Assembly (NCBI RefSeq): GCF_947172395.1
Contig: NC_069108.1
Coordinates: forward strand, 7,637,068-7,701,067
Length of the DNA stretch: 64,000 nt
Reading direction: 5' to 3'
Source of the DNA: Bicyclus anynana
Taxonomy: Eukaryota; Arthropoda; Insecta; Lepidoptera; Nymphalidae
Under the pieces are notes generated by a model. The model was not told the DNA's origin, searched no databases, and saw only the letters and a list, made by a program, of their open reading frames with translations. The stretch's first letter is position 1; the number at the start of each line of letters is the position of its first letter. Positions 49,053 to 60,445 of the stretch are shown here, piece after piece. The translations under genes and the position numbers were made by a program.

Positions 49053-49740
49053 CACGAAAACGTCGCGGCACGGAAGTTGAAACTGACGGAGCGGTGTGGT
49101 GGGTACAAACTCCATAACATAATTGTTAATAAACGTGTAAATCATGTTGAAAAGAAACTAAGGAGAAATCTACCGCATATGCTAACTAAAATCCAGCGTT
49201 TTCAACTTCTGTCATTTTTGTTTGAACATATTTTTTTTGGATGTAATTTTAACATTTTTTTTAAATTGCCATTAAATTTTTTTTAATTTTTTTTTAATTC
49301 GCCATTTTTTGATAGTCTAACAAAAAATATCATTTTGTTATTCATTAAGTATTTTTTTAATTGGCAACTTTTCAATTGCTTAAGAATTTACTTTGATGAA
49401 CTTTGATTGTTCTTTTTTTCTAATGTAGTTAAAATCAAATTCTTGTCCATCAGTGCCTTTAAAATATGTTAAGTAATTGTTTAATGGCAATATTACGAAA
49501 AACTATTTATGATTGTTAAGATGTATGGCAACGTAAATGTTTGTTAAAAAAAAGTCAAAATCTTGTCTAATCGTGCCTTCTTATATTAATACTTATATTT
49601 TAAAAAATGTGTTACGTATTTTTAATATGGCAACATTATAACTTGCACTTATGAATCGATATAAGAATGTTAATTTTCATTAACACATTTTGTGCCTTTT
49701 TTGTATTTATAAAGAAAATAAAATGTAGATATCCGATAAG
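49053..49740 (+). other. Probable kst 3' UTR
   Basis: AT-rich sequence after the stop with AATAAA at 49128-49133 and again at 49717-49722. Either could be the poly(A) signal; the first would give a UTR of about 100 nt, the second about 690 nt. No coding seen. Confidence 0.5.
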
Positions 49741-51095
49741 TTTCTATTATTCCTTTATCATACTTTAAATTTTAGGTCAAAATTGGCCTTTTTTATTGTC
49801 TAATCAAAGTGCCCTTTGAATCGTTTGATTTATTTTTATATTCTAAGCACAGATTAAAAGGAATTTCCATAAACCACTATGGACGAGAAATATTAGTAGA
49901 ATCAAAAAGGCTAGAACCCAAAAAGTTACAAAAGAAAACACTTGTTTTTTTCTATGTTTCTTCAGTACAAGCATATAGGTAATTTATTAGGCCTAAAAAT
50001 ATTTAACTAAAAAATTTAATTAATACATTCAACCATTAAACATTAATTAAATAATGAAAAATAGTTAATTTAATGTACAAATTGTTTTTGTTTTTTACAA
50101 ACTTACTAAAAGGAGTATCTAGGCTCTATGTTCGGCTGTATGTATGGCTTTTTCTCTTATAGTTCACGAGTTCTACCATAAATTAGTGAATAAACAGCCT
50201 ATTTAGTTGTAATATTTTTTTCAGCTTTCTTGTTAAAGGCAAAGGTATTACTCCGTACAGCCAAAAGTTGTATTAAATAATAATGATTTTACATTTAACA
50301 TTTATAATCTGTATTTAAGTTTAAACTTACAGTTTTCAATGTCCTTTTAATCTGTGTCTTTGAGTTATTTATTTTTTTTAAATAATTGTTAATAAAGTGA
50401 GCATTGGCAAACAAATCAGTCACAAAAAAAGTTCTTGCGTAATACTATTAATCTTTTTAAAAAAATAATTTCTGTAAGGTCTGAATCACATTTCATATCA
50501 TACTAATAAATGCATCGCATAAATATTCCCGTGGGTAATACGGGGATAAAAAATAGCCCAGGTTATTTGCTGATAATATTGCTTTTCATTCTAAACAAAG
50601 AAACAAACTTACTTTTGCATAATTTATTGGTTATAATTATAAACTGCTATTAAATGTGATTCAGGCTTTTGAATACATTCCTGCTAAAACTACAAAACAT
50701 TCCTTAAATGCATTTGTTTACAAAAATCAAGTAAAGTATTAAATTGACAATAAAACTTAAATAAATAAAAAACTAAATTAGTTTTAAGACAATATATAAT
50801 AATGCATCATTTTATTTTTTATTATTGTTAAGTTGAGATTTTTAATCTTAATAACTTGGATTATTATTTAAAAAAAAAAAAGGTTTTATTAAAAAAAAAC
50901 GTGAATTCCAATTTTGACACCAACAGTTGTATCACTAAGCTTGTGAGCAATCAATTAATTTTTATTTAATTTAATTGTTATTAAAATAACCTTGAAAATT
51001 AATATTATGTTGAAAGTTTATTATTTTTTGCAATTTGATTTATCTTTTATTTACGTAGTTAGAAGTCAAAATAAATTATACAAAAATAAAATATT
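49741..51095. other. Intergenic, strongly AT-rich
   Basis: No gene, RNA or repeat recognised beyond short A/T tracts; a Helitron-like scrap near 50510-50600 (CGTGGGTAATACGGGGATAA). Confidence 0.4.
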
Positions 51096-51098
51096 TAT

Positions 51099-51427
51099 CT
51101 ATACTAATATTATAAAGAGAAAAACTTTGTTTTTATGTTTGTTTGTTTGTTTGTAATGAATAGGCTCAAAAACTACTGGACCGATTTTAAAAATTCTTTC
51201 ACTATTCGAAAGCTACGTTATCCACAAGTAACATAGGCTAAATTTTATTTTGAAAAAAAAATAGGGTTCCGTAAGATTTTTAGGTCTTTCGGACACAAGG
51301 TGTAAAAAACTAACCAGAAAAGTAGGGTAAGGGTAGGTAGGAGTAGGGTAGGGGTAGCGGTAGGATAGGGGTAGTTGAAAGTTTACATCGAGTTTCACGC
51401 GGACGAAGTCGCAAGCGTCGGCTAGTC
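51099..51427 (+). mobile_element. Helitron-type element with G-rich tract
   Basis: Starts TCTATACTAATATTATAAAG, contains AAACTACTGGACCGATTTTA, GGGTA tract at 51324-51370 and end AAGCGTCGGCTAGT. Both ends present. Confidence 0.85.
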
Positions 51428-51451
51428 ATAATTTAAAATATTATCTTAATA

Positions 51452-51722
51452 AATCAGTTTGGCTTCAAGTTATTTAAAATACCCGAGAATAACTTGTTCT
51501 TCAAATAAACGCGTTACCAACTGAGTCGTCGCTCCATAATACAGATTATATAGCCAATTTGAATAGCTTACACAACCAGGCCTCTTTTTTTTAAATATAA
51601 AATACCTGAGTATAACTTGTGCAATTCTTCAAATAAACGCGTTACCAACTGAGTCGTCGCTCCATAATACAGATTATATAGCCGATTTGAATAGCTTACA
51701 CAACCAGGCCTCTTTTTTTAGG
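51452..51722. repeat. Two-copy tandem duplication, about 135 bp
   Basis: CTTCAAATAAACGCGTTACC, CAACTGAGTCGTCGCTCCAT and GCTTACACAACCAGGCCTCT appear twice. Confidence 0.93.
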
Positions 51723-52004
51723 GAATATGGAGCATAGGCCCACCATACTTCTAATGTAACAAATTATGACTTCACGACTCAGTTGATAACGCAATTTGAT
51801 ATTTATGTTGATTGCAAGTCGAGTTTAGTAATCCGCTGTTTATAACTAAGTACAACTTAATGAACCACCCATAATTAAAATATTATACAATCGTTGAATT
51901 TTCCGTAGTTTATTGCAAGTTATTTGTTGAGGTGTCAAAGTTGGATAGTTTTGTCGCAGACTAAATGATGGAATAGACGGAACAACTACAACAAAACAAC
52001 AGAG

Positions 52005-52400
52005 CCTCAATGGCTCAACGGTAAGACCGGTCGGACTCATCACCGAGGGGTGGTGGTTCGATCCCCGCCCCGTTGGTCTATTGTCGTACCCACTCCTAGT
52101 ACAGTGTTTGTTGACTAGTTGGAGGGGAATGTGAATGTTGGTCATATTTAAAAAAAGAAATGGCAAATATTCTTTTTTTTTTATAAAAACAAACAAACAA
52201 AAAGTAAACTATTTTACTAAGTATGCATAACTGTACTTGATGCAGTTATGCATACTTAGTAAAAGCGGTCGGACTCATCACCGAGGGGTGGTGGTTCGAT
52301 CCCCGCCCCGTTGGTCTATTGTCGTACCCACTCCTAGTACAGTGTTTGTTGAATAGTTGGAGGGGAATGTGAATATTGGTCATATTTAAAAAGGAGATGG
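52005..52400 (+). mobile_element. SINE family C, two copies
   Basis: CGGTCGGACTCATCACCGAG and GGTGGTTCGATCCCCGCCCC at 52028 and 52266, each to GGAGGGGAATGTGAAT. Direct repeats TTTTACTAAGTATGCATAAC lie between and after them. Confidence 0.8.
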
Positions 52401-53100
52401 CAAAAAAATAACTATTTTACTAAGTATGCATGACTGTACTTGATGCAGTAATCATTATGGGTACAAATCACACAGCCCTGATCAGGACGGCTTGTCTAAA
52501 TACAGACGCGAATAAAAAACTTACATGTATATTGCATATGCATTACTTTGAACAGCTATGTGCCAATTTATATTTACAGCACGAAATGCATAGAGCATGA
52601 TAATGTACCTAAGAAAAAGAACCTTCCAATGCAGAGCTCTTGTCTTGTCAGTAAAAACTGTATTCTTGATTTAAAATTCTTAATAATATTGTGTTTACTT
52701 TATAGTGTATATTGGGTATAACTTAAAAAACGAAAATCTTAATAAATGTGATATTTTGTTATAGTAAAAATCATTGAAAAGTATTAAAAAATTGCGTGGT
52801 AATTTCTTATAATTTAAAAAAAAATTAAATTGAATTTAAATTGCAATATAAATAACTCTGCGTCTATTTTTCATTTAGTCTGTGAATTTTCTAAAATAAG
52901 TTAAACGTAAAGTGTGTTTTTCGTCTATTTTTTTTTTTTTCGCTCTGTATACATAAATGTAAGATACTGGATTTGTTGTAGGTACTGTATACAAAAATAT
53001 ATATTTTTTTGTATAATTAGTTTACGTAAGTCATGTTTATTATAACTAAAATTATGAAATATATATTTTGCATAATAGTTCCAATTGTTTTAATTAAATT
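52401..53100. other. Intergenic, AT-rich
   Basis: Nothing recognised. Confidence 0.4.
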
Positions 53101-53107
53101 TCCTATC

Positions 53108-53480
53108 TTCATCATCATCATCATGTCAGCCGATGGACGTCCACTGCAGGACATAGGCCTTTTGTAGGGACTTCCAAACATCACGATACTGAGCCGCCTG
53201 CATCCAGCGAATACCTGCGATTCGCTTGATGACGTCAGTCAACCTGGTGGGGGGTCGGCCAACACTGCGCTTACTAGTGCGGGGTCGCCATTCCAGCACT
53301 TTGGGACCCCAACGTCCATCGGCTCTTCGAACTATGTTCAGTTACATACGTTATTAAAGAAAGAAAGAAAAGTTTATGTAGAATTTTATTAATTAATTAA
53401 ATTAATTTTATTCATTCGTTCGCTACATACAAAAAAATACCGACCGAATTGAGAACCTCCTCCTTTTTGAAGTCGGTTAA
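53108..53480 (-). mobile_element. RTE-like 3' end, then dispersed repeat end
   Basis: (CATCAT)n, GTCAGCCGATGGACGTCCAC, GGTGGGGGGTCGGCCAACAC to 53335. 53400-53480 ends AACCTCCTCCTTTTTGAAGT as at 26428. Confidence 0.8.
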
Positions 53481-54264
53481 AAATACAATTCTACTTAGTC
53501 TATACCAGCTTCTAAAACCTTTAAAATAACTTAATAATAACTTTTATTTTGACCCTGTAAATAAAACAATTTGAAAGTTTACATACTTGTTTAATTTTGT
53601 TCAGTGGTGTGCACAAGGTCTTTAACTGGAGTAAGTAAATACAAACGGGAAAAAATTCCTCCCCAATACAGGTTTGTAAGAAGTCTGCCGGGTAAGCAGT
53701 GCACGTTTGCTTCTGTGGAGTGCACACCACCGGTTCTGCAATCTACAAGATTATTCTCTATATACATTTTACAACATACGAGATAGCATAAACATCGCTT
53801 TCTGTATTGCTGCGATGTGATAAAAGAGAGCGCTAAAGTCCACCAAAGCGGAGCGAGGGAGCGTAGCGGAGTTGCAGACGATGATAAATAAATAAATATT
53901 ATTTTTAATTTATTTAACCTCGCTCCGCTTACCGGTTTTATATGAATTTTTAAACAAGCTAGCAAGTTCTTGTCCACTTAAGACGAGCGGAGATTTTGTG
54001 CAATTGGTTAATATTTCTCCATTTCTCAGCTCCGCTGCCGCGCTCCGCTTCGATGGACTGGCAGCCTAAAGAGGTGCTTAGCTACTGCCCTTGTAGACGA
54101 TAGACTGCGTGTCACTAGCGAGAGAATCCAGTAAATCACAGATAACACACTTATGCATTTAATATATATAAATTAGATTCACATATCTCAAAGGCGTACA
54201 ATCTTCAGTACACAACTGTTACTCTCTGGTACCACAGAACATCATCAATTACAGATTGTCTATA
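53481..54264. other. Intergenic, nothing clear
   Basis: Short repeated GCTCCGCT/GGAGCGAGG words at 53845-54055; no gene supported. Confidence 0.4.
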
Positions 54265-54995
54265 ATAATAATAATAATAATAATTTATTTGCTGAAACTG
54301 TGGGTTACAATGGTTCTTACACTATAGATAAAAAAATCCATCACAATTTACTGATATATCAGCGTGCAAATATTTACAGAATTTTACAATAATTTATTAT
54401 ACCTACAATTATAAAACGTCAATATTTATACATTACAAAATTTCATGTCATTCATGTACTCGTCAACACTATAATAATTCTTATTATTTAAAATGGAGAA
54501 GATTATTCGCTTAAACTTTATTAGGGGCATAGTTTTATATGATTCTGGAAGCTTATTGTACAAAGAAACAGCCATACAGAAGCAATTATTTGAGAGAAGA
54601 ACCAGCCGTCTCGGTGGCACACAGATTTTATTTGGTTGCCTGCCCCGCCAGTTTGGGCACATTAGTTTTTTGGTAGGGAACAGAGTTGGATTCTTTTTTA
54701 CGAACAGCAACGTTTCAAATATATAAAGGCATGGCAGCGGTAAGATTTTATTGTTTTTGAACAGAGGTTTACAGCTATCTAAAGGATTGGCTTGAAACAC
54801 TGACCTTATACAAGCCTTTTGTTTAATAAAGGCTTTTTTCGCATCTATTGAGTTACCCCATAAAATTAATCCATAGCGCAATATAGATGAAACGTGTCCA
54901 TGGTAAGCTAACAGAGCCGTTTTTTTTCCAGTAACTTGTGCAACCCTAATATTTGCAATCGATGACGTTCTGTCTCTAATCTCTGTCTATACTAA
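54265..54995 (-). mobile_element. Jockey/CR1-like non-LTR retrotransposon 3' part
   Basis: Reverse strand 54881-54426 is open: MRYGLILWGNSIDAKKAFIK, then ACIRSVFQANPLDSCKPLFK and FCMAVSLYNKLPESYK, the C-terminus of an RT ORF. A (ATT)n tail at 54269-54291 marks the 3' end. 5'-truncated. Confidence 0.8.
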
Positions 54996-55876
54996 AACCA
55001 CATCAACAACAAACACACTTTGAGAGGTCTACTCCTATAAATATTTTCCAAGATGTATAGTTCTCAACGGTTTAGGACATTGTAAAGTTCTTGTTGTTGT
55101 GCAGTATATTTTGAGTTTAATTATTTATTTATTTATTTTGATTTATTTATTATTCAACAAACAACACATTGAAATTAAGCCTAACCATAGTGCAACACAA
55201 ACCACAGTTGGTTTTACTGTGCACTGGTTATTATTGCATAATACAATATTTAGGAACAAACAGAACATTATTAACAAACAGAAGAGGATAAATAAACAGA
55301 TTAACAAACAGAAGAGGACAAATACCAAGGATAGTAGTATATTTGTTAGTTCCGTAACATCTTGCCGTGTTACTCAAAATTAAGTTAACGTTCATTTTGA
55401 GTTCAACAAATTGTTGACAAAAATTGGTAATATGAATGTGAAACTACATATGAAAATCGTTTTCAGCTGACCGATCCTTTCGTTTTTTAGGTCGCACGAC
55501 TTTTTGTGTATCCCCTTCGTCACAGTTTGATAAGTACTCGTAGAAGCTCCGCTGCCGCTTATGAGATATCCGCTAAGCGTGGTTTGTTGTGAACTCATCT
55601 TTACAACCGGCCACTGGGCAACGCTCGCGATCACTGCAGTGAGAGCGACTCACACAATACGAGCCCCGCTCATTTACCCGAGGGGGTGAAGGGAGCCGCG
55701 TACGAGTTGCACTTCGTACAGTTGTCAATAGTTTACAACTGTGACTTCTGTTTGCACTTTAGAGTCTATCAACACTTGGGTCACTTTCGGATACAATGGA
55801 TCAGAAAAAAATTGATTAAGTCTTTTGTGTTTAACGCACACATCTGCATCATGATCGTGCGTCATTTTCTATTATA
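54996..55876. other. Intergenic, probable 3' flank of zinc-finger gene
   Basis: No gene supported. Direct repeats of ACAAACAGAAGAGGA at 55278-55320. No clear AATAAA for the minus-strand gene identified close to its stop. Confidence 0.4.
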
Positions 55877-56751
55877 TCACAATAAATCTTGAAGCTCAGT
55901 GTCAGTGTGGATTCTCATTTTATGTTGCAATAAATTACATCTTTCTGCAGATTTGTAATTGCATGTCTCACAAGAAAAGGGCTTATCGCCAGTGTGGGTT
56001 CTTTTATGTCTGTTTAAAGCACCTTTGTGTGAACATTTATAATGACATATCTCACAACAAAAAGGCTTTTCGCCAGTGTGGATTCTTTTATGTCTTTTTA
56101 AATCACCTTTGTGTGCACATCTATAATTACATATCTCACAAGAAAAAGGCTTTTCGCCAGTGTGGGTTTTCATGTGATCTAATAAATGATGTTTTTGTGT
56201 ACATTTATAATTGCAAATCTCACAAGAAAAAGGCTTTTCGCCAGTGTGGGTTTTCATGTGATCTAATAAATGATGTTTTTGTGTACATTTATAATTGCAA
56301 ATCTCACAAGAAAAAGGCTTTACGCCAGTGTGAATTCTTTTATGTCTTTTTAAATGACATTTGTGTGCACTTTTATAATTACATACCTTACAACAAAAAG
56401 GTTTTTCGCCAGTGTGAGTTTTCATATGCTGCCTTAAAGAACTTTTGTGTGTGCATTTATAATTGCATATCTCACAAGAATAAGGCTTTGCACGAGTGTG
56501 GGTTTTCACGCGTGGATTCTCATCTAGTACAGTTTTCTTGGGTTTCTTGAAAATATCATATAACTGTACTACACAGTTAGTGAATCTATTTATGTCTGTA
56601 TATATTTTGGTGCCGCTCTGAGATGATTGGTTGTTCAGTTCACCAATGTCAGTCTCAAGGATTTGTTCAGTTTTCCGGGTCGCAGCTGCTTCTTCAGTTG
56701 CCTGCACTTTGTGGTCGTTGTTTGCCGCAAGTCTCGCGGACAGTGGAGCGA
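55877..56751 (-). CDS. Zinc-finger gene exon 7: seven C2H2 fingers and stop
   Basis: Acceptor CTGTTTTGTTTCAG; phase 1 entry APLSARLAANNDHKVQATEE. After a linker come seven C2H2 fingers, each about 28 residues with C-x2-C-x12-H-x3-H spacing (the last H-x4-H) and TGEKPF-type linkers. Fingers 3 and 4 (KCTQKHHLLDHMKTH) are identical, and their 84-bp units look identical in DNA. Ends HTDTELQDLL, TGA at 55879-55877. Confidence 0.88.
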
Positions 56752-59700
56752 CTGAAACAAAACAGTCTTCTTATAATTTACTCCGACAAACCTTTGCGAC
56801 AGCTCTACTTCTACTATCTGTGCGCCTGAACGTCGCTCCCGCAATATTTACCAATACTGAATAATTGAGCAAACATTAAACAGTTACACGGCAACTCCCA
56901 GTGCATTACTGTGTACCTCAAGATGTCGACCTCCGTGGCCGACGCAGATGCCCCACACATCTGTCTATACAATAACACTCGACAGATGCACAACAGATGC
57001 AGTCCATCGCTCCCTGTCTATATCGGCGGCACACAAGGCGACTATTAGAACACTCGAGTTCCATCTATCTACGATGTTATACCTACATCACAAACCTGAC
57101 GAACTCAGCAATAGGAAAATGTGACAATACCAACACCATAGCAAACAGAAAAGTAACAAACAAGTCCACTAGCCCCTCACCTAAAGCCTGAGCGCAGTCT
57201 GCAGCCGGGGGAGGGACATCATTCAGCCTCCGACTTCCTGTCCTGTGAAACATAGCAGCAGAATGTGAGTTTGCTTGCTGAGCACCATACTACATAAACA
57301 TGACGTGAAAAAATTTACAAATATCTTTGTTATTCTGCATTATTTTTTTTTAAATTATTTATTTATTTTACATGCAGCGTCGTTGTATACTGACTTGTTC
57401 TGCAGCACGAGTGAGTCACCGCTGCGGCTCACAGCTGCACGAGGCTCGCACACTTGTGATGCATCACATGCAGCGTCGTTGTATACTGACTTGTTCTGCA
57501 GCACGAGTGAGTCACCGCTGCGGCTCACAGCTGCACGAGGCTCGCACACTTGTGATGCATCACATGCAGCGTCGTTGTATACCGACTTGTTCTGCAGCAC
57601 GAGTGAGTCACCGCTGCGGCTCACAGCTGCACGAGGCTCGCACACTTGTGATGCATCACATGCAGCGTCGTTGTATACTGACTTGTTCTGCAGCACGAGT
57701 GAGTCACCGCTGCGGCTCACAGCTGCACGAGGCTCGCACACTTGTGATGCATCACATGCAGCGTCGTTGTATACTGACTTGTTCTGCAGCACGAGTGAGT
57801 CACCGCTGCGGCTCACAGCTGCACGAGGCTCGCACACTTGTGATGCATCACATGCAGCGTCGTTGTATACTGACTTGTTCTGCAGCACGAGTGAGTCACC
57901 GCTGCGGCTCACAGCTGCACGAGGCTCGCACACTTGTGATGCATCACATGCAGCGTCGTTGTATACTGACTTGTTCTGCAGCACGAGTGAGTCACCGCTG
58001 CGGCTCACAGCTGCACGAGGCTCGCACACTTGTGATGCATCACATGCAGCGTCGCCGCCAACTACCTGCCAAATACAAAACTCATTCATAACACGACTGT
58101 CCGTCCGCAAAGGGTATTGTATGATAGATATGCAGAGGCCATACACCACCTCCATCAAGAAGTAAACATCTCACCTGAATGAATGATGAATGTTTGCTTA
58201 AATGTTCCAAGTATGTAATTTCTTGCAGAAACTCCTTATCACAAAATGAACATTCAAAGACAACACTTTCACTCTTTATGGAACTCTCTGTTTCAGTATG
58301 TTCTGTGACTGCAGCCCAGCAAGCTGTTGCTTTGTTATGAAGAGCTTCACCTATAGCTTCGTCCAGTAGTCTAGATTCCAGCTCGATGCTCATGTCAGAG
58401 TATTCATCGTTCAAGACACAGTCATTGTTGGAACGGTTTCTGTCATTGTCATCTTTGTGTACCAATGTAGAGTTATCAGCATTTGACATGGAGTCAGAAC
58501 TGTATTCATTCTTCACCACAACTGATGCAACATCTTTCACTACAGATTCCTCTGCTGCTGTCTGTTCCTCTTCATCAGTGTGATCTATGTACAAGTCACA
58601 GTAGTCTGCTCCTAACGTCGTCTGTGTTAAGTTACACTGCAGATGTTTTGTTGCGCAGTTCATCAGTTCCTTATGTTGAATAGTAATCTGAAACAATTGA
58701 ACTGTTTGCTTTCCTTCAGATACTTTACTAAAGGAAGGTAACAACATAATGTCATCATCATCATCATCATCATCATTAGCCTATCAGACTACAGAGCGAT
58801 AGATACATCCTTCCTTAGATGACTGGGCATTTGTACCTTAGATTCCCCACACTGCTCCAATGCAGATTGGTGGGCTCAGGCCTACTCTGTAGTACAATCA
58901 CTATTAGATGATAATGATAACTGACTTAACATGGTCACAGATGCAACGGGTGTAACACCACCAACTTCATGACTGAGAAGCTCAATATTTTATAGCATGA
59001 CCAAGGACTCAAACCCAGGACCCCAGGATCTGCCAAATACACTTAAAGGTAACAACATGTTCTCCAATGTCAGGTTTAAGAGTGGATCAAACTAGTAAAT
59101 TGTAATTACTAAATACTCACTGATTCATCTTGTGCAAGTAAGTCTGTCATCAGTGAATGGGCTCTCAAGCACAAGTCTCTAAATCTACTGAAGTTAATCA
59201 ATCTCTGAGCACACAGCACACAGAGTGTTTGCTTCAGGTTTCCTCCACGACACAACTGAAACAACTGCACAGAAATATTAAAAGACAATACAGGTTTGGT
59301 AAGAGAAGTAGATAGAACTTGGGGATTCATTTTGTGTTATTTTCTGTGAGTGCACACTACATTACACAACAGTGCATCACTTGTTTCTCTCCATCTGAAC
59401 TGAACTTTGACTCACACTCTGTCTTGGTAAAATTAATTCAACTAATTACACTTCATTTGTCAAAATCTGTTGTTATTTTTTAAAAAGGTTCAAAGACATC
59501 TAAATACTAATTAAGGTATTTAGATGATATCTCAATTCCCTCTAAAGTTTTATCACTTAGTAGAAACAATGAAATTGTCAACTCACCGACAGTCCAGTTA
59601 GCTGTTCATATATCTCCTCCAACTTGTGTTCACTCATTAGAGACAGCTTGCTGTCAGTGTCCAGGCATATCATGCACATCTGTAAGTATACCAATAGTTA

Positions 59701-60445
59701 CTTCTACATTACTGATTGTATGTGAGTAATGCTGCTATAGGTATGTCTTAGCCCTTCCTATGTTAACAATCACAAATAAAAACATTATGATCAACTGACC
59801 TGCACTGTTGTAGGTATAGCATTGGAGCGAATCTGCCTTACACAACTCTTTGTTTCATAAAAGTCTTCATCTACAAAATGCTGTGAGCAGACCACAGCAG
59901 GGTCGGGCAGGTGATGGTCTTGTGTGCCGAGGGCTCTGAGCCAAGCAGCATGGAGATATTCTTCACTGGGTAACCTGGATATACACAACCAAAATAACAG
60001 CTATAGCATGTCCTGATACAGTTACATACAAGGATCAGATAATTAACATATGGACACACGCACAACATCCAGCATAGATAATGAAATTATAAACACAGGA
60101 TTCTGGAATTATTAATTTGATACTATTAGTTTTACAAGTGCTCATAACTACTTACTGATATGAAAGTAACTAAGAAAGTTTAATCATTCATTGTCAAAGC
60201 ACAGTGAGTGCACAATGTCATACTTATAGCTAAGTACTTGGTTATTCTGTAGGTCAGTTGCTGCATCTCAAAAGTCAGCTAAAACTGGTTTACAGAACTG
60301 TAAGTATGCGTGTGCTACTCTGCTTGGCTGAAAGTCATCGGATAGACAGAAATAACTCTACTCACTCATGAAAGGTAATTCCTGTTCCCGCAGATGTTGA
60401 CGCATTGTCTGAAGTATTTACGCAGAAAGGCACGCAGCACTGCAT
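55877..60445 (-). CDS. THAP-ZAD-C2H2 zinc-finger protein with 32-residue repeat exon, seven exons
   Basis: Coding parts: 60445-60366, 59974-59800, 59679-59587, 59264-59121, 58687-58175, 58065-57372, 56751-55877. They total 2574 nt, 857 residues plus TGA, with GT-AG introns and matching phases throughout. Residues 1-85 are a THAP domain (CCVPFC, then AAWLRALG, VVCSQHF, IPTT). Residues 86-164 are a ZAD (CMIC and CVLC pairs). Residues 165-335 are an acidic linker ending in a C2H2 finger (CSFC..H..H). Residues about 340-562 are seven 32-residue repeats. The remainder holds seven C2H2 fingers with TGEKPF linkers. THAP, ZAD and C2H2 modules bind DNA or dimerise in nuclear regulators, so a transcription factor or chromatin role is likely. 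Target unknown; I recognise no ortholog name. Confidence 0.8.
56752..57371 (-). other. Zinc-finger gene intron 6
   Basis: Lies between the repeat exon and the finger exon. No element recognised. Confidence 0.5.
57372..58043 (-). repeat. Seven-copy 96-bp tandem repeat
   Basis: Units start at 57372, 57468, 57564, 57660, 57756, 57852 and 57948, with a partial eighth at 58044. Near-perfect identity; one T/C difference at 57583. It lies wholly inside exon 6 of the zinc-finger gene, and the period is a multiple of three. Confidence 0.97.
57372..58065 (-). CDS. Zinc-finger gene exon 6: seven 32-residue repeats
   Basis: Acceptor TTTTGTATTTGGCAG, donor CTGCAT/GTAAAA (weak -1 position). Encodes VVGG, then seven copies of a 32-residue unit from DAACDASQVCEPRAAV to LVLQNKSVYN, then DAA and one base. 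694 nt gives phase 0 to 1, exactly what joins exon 5 to exon 7 (T+TC gives Phe). Copies are 96 bp; the one base difference I saw (57583) is synonymous, TCA to TCG Ser. Each unit has a C-x5-C pair. No known domain recognised. The weak donor and lack of transcript evidence limit certainty. Confidence 0.65.
58175..58687 (-). CDS. Zinc-finger gene exon 5: acidic linker and one C2H2 finger
   Basis: 171 codons, phase 0 to 0. Starts ITIQHKELMNCATKHLQCNL; an Asp/Glu/Ser-rich middle; ends with the finger FECSFCDKEFLQEITYLEHL followed by SKHSSFIQ. Acceptor CAATTGTTTCAG, donor ATTCAG/GTGAGA. Confidence 0.82.
58688..59120 (-). other. Zinc-finger gene intron 4
   Basis: Contains a (CAT)n microsatellite at 58752-58779 with GCCTATCAGACTACAGAGCG, possibly a retrotransposon tail; otherwise unremarkable. 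Confidence 0.45.
59121..59264 (-). CDS. Zinc-finger gene exon 4: ZAD second half
   Basis: 48 codons: LFQLCRGGNLKQTLCVLCAQ, then RLINFSRFRDLCLRAHSLM. CVLC completes the ZAD zinc site. Acceptor TTTCTGTGCAG (an in-frame alternative lies 9 nt later), donor GAATCA/GTGAGT. Confidence 0.85.
59265..59586 (-). other. Zinc-finger gene intron 3
   Basis: No feature recognised. Confidence 0.45.
59587..59679 (-). CDS. Zinc-finger gene exon 3: ZAD first half
   Basis: 31 codons: MCMICLDTDSKLSLMSEHKL, then EEIYEQLTGLS. CMIC is the first Cys pair of the zinc-finger-associated domain (an arthropod dimerisation module). Acceptor TATACTTACAG, donor CTGTCG/GTGAGT, phase 0. Confidence 0.85.
59800..59974 (-). CDS. 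Zinc-finger gene exon 2: THAP domain
   Basis: GA+G gives Glu: ELPSEEYLHAAWLRALGTQ, then VVCSQHFVDEDFYETKSC and IPTTVQ. Contains the invariant Trp, the C-x2-H pair and the final Pro of THAP domains. Acceptor GTGTATATCCAG, donor GTGCAG/GTCAGT, phase 0. Confidence 0.88.
59975..60365 (-). other. Zinc-finger gene intron 1
   Basis: No feature recognised. Confidence 0.45.
60366..60445 (-). CDS. Zinc-finger gene exon 1: start and THAP N-terminus
   Basis: ATG at 60445-60443, MQCCVPFCVNTSDNAS to GITFH. Supplies the first two Cys of the THAP C2CH site at the extreme N-terminus, which is where THAP domains usually lie and supports this start. Donor CATGA/GTGAGT, phase 2. Confidence 0.83.

Noticed and set aside
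1617..49052. Conventional beta-spectrin (beta-Spec)
   Set aside because: The tail after the PH domain is far too long, and the PH start differs from the NRKHEWE-type sequence I recall for conventional beta-spectrins; beta-heavy fits better.
55963..56550. 195-codon plus-strand open frame opposite the zinc fingers
   Set aside because: Antisense shadow of the repetitive C2H2 array.
57275..58165. Long plus-strand open frames across the 96-bp array
   Set aside because: Also a result of a period divisible by three. Only the minus-strand frame has splice sites and phases that join flanking coding exons.
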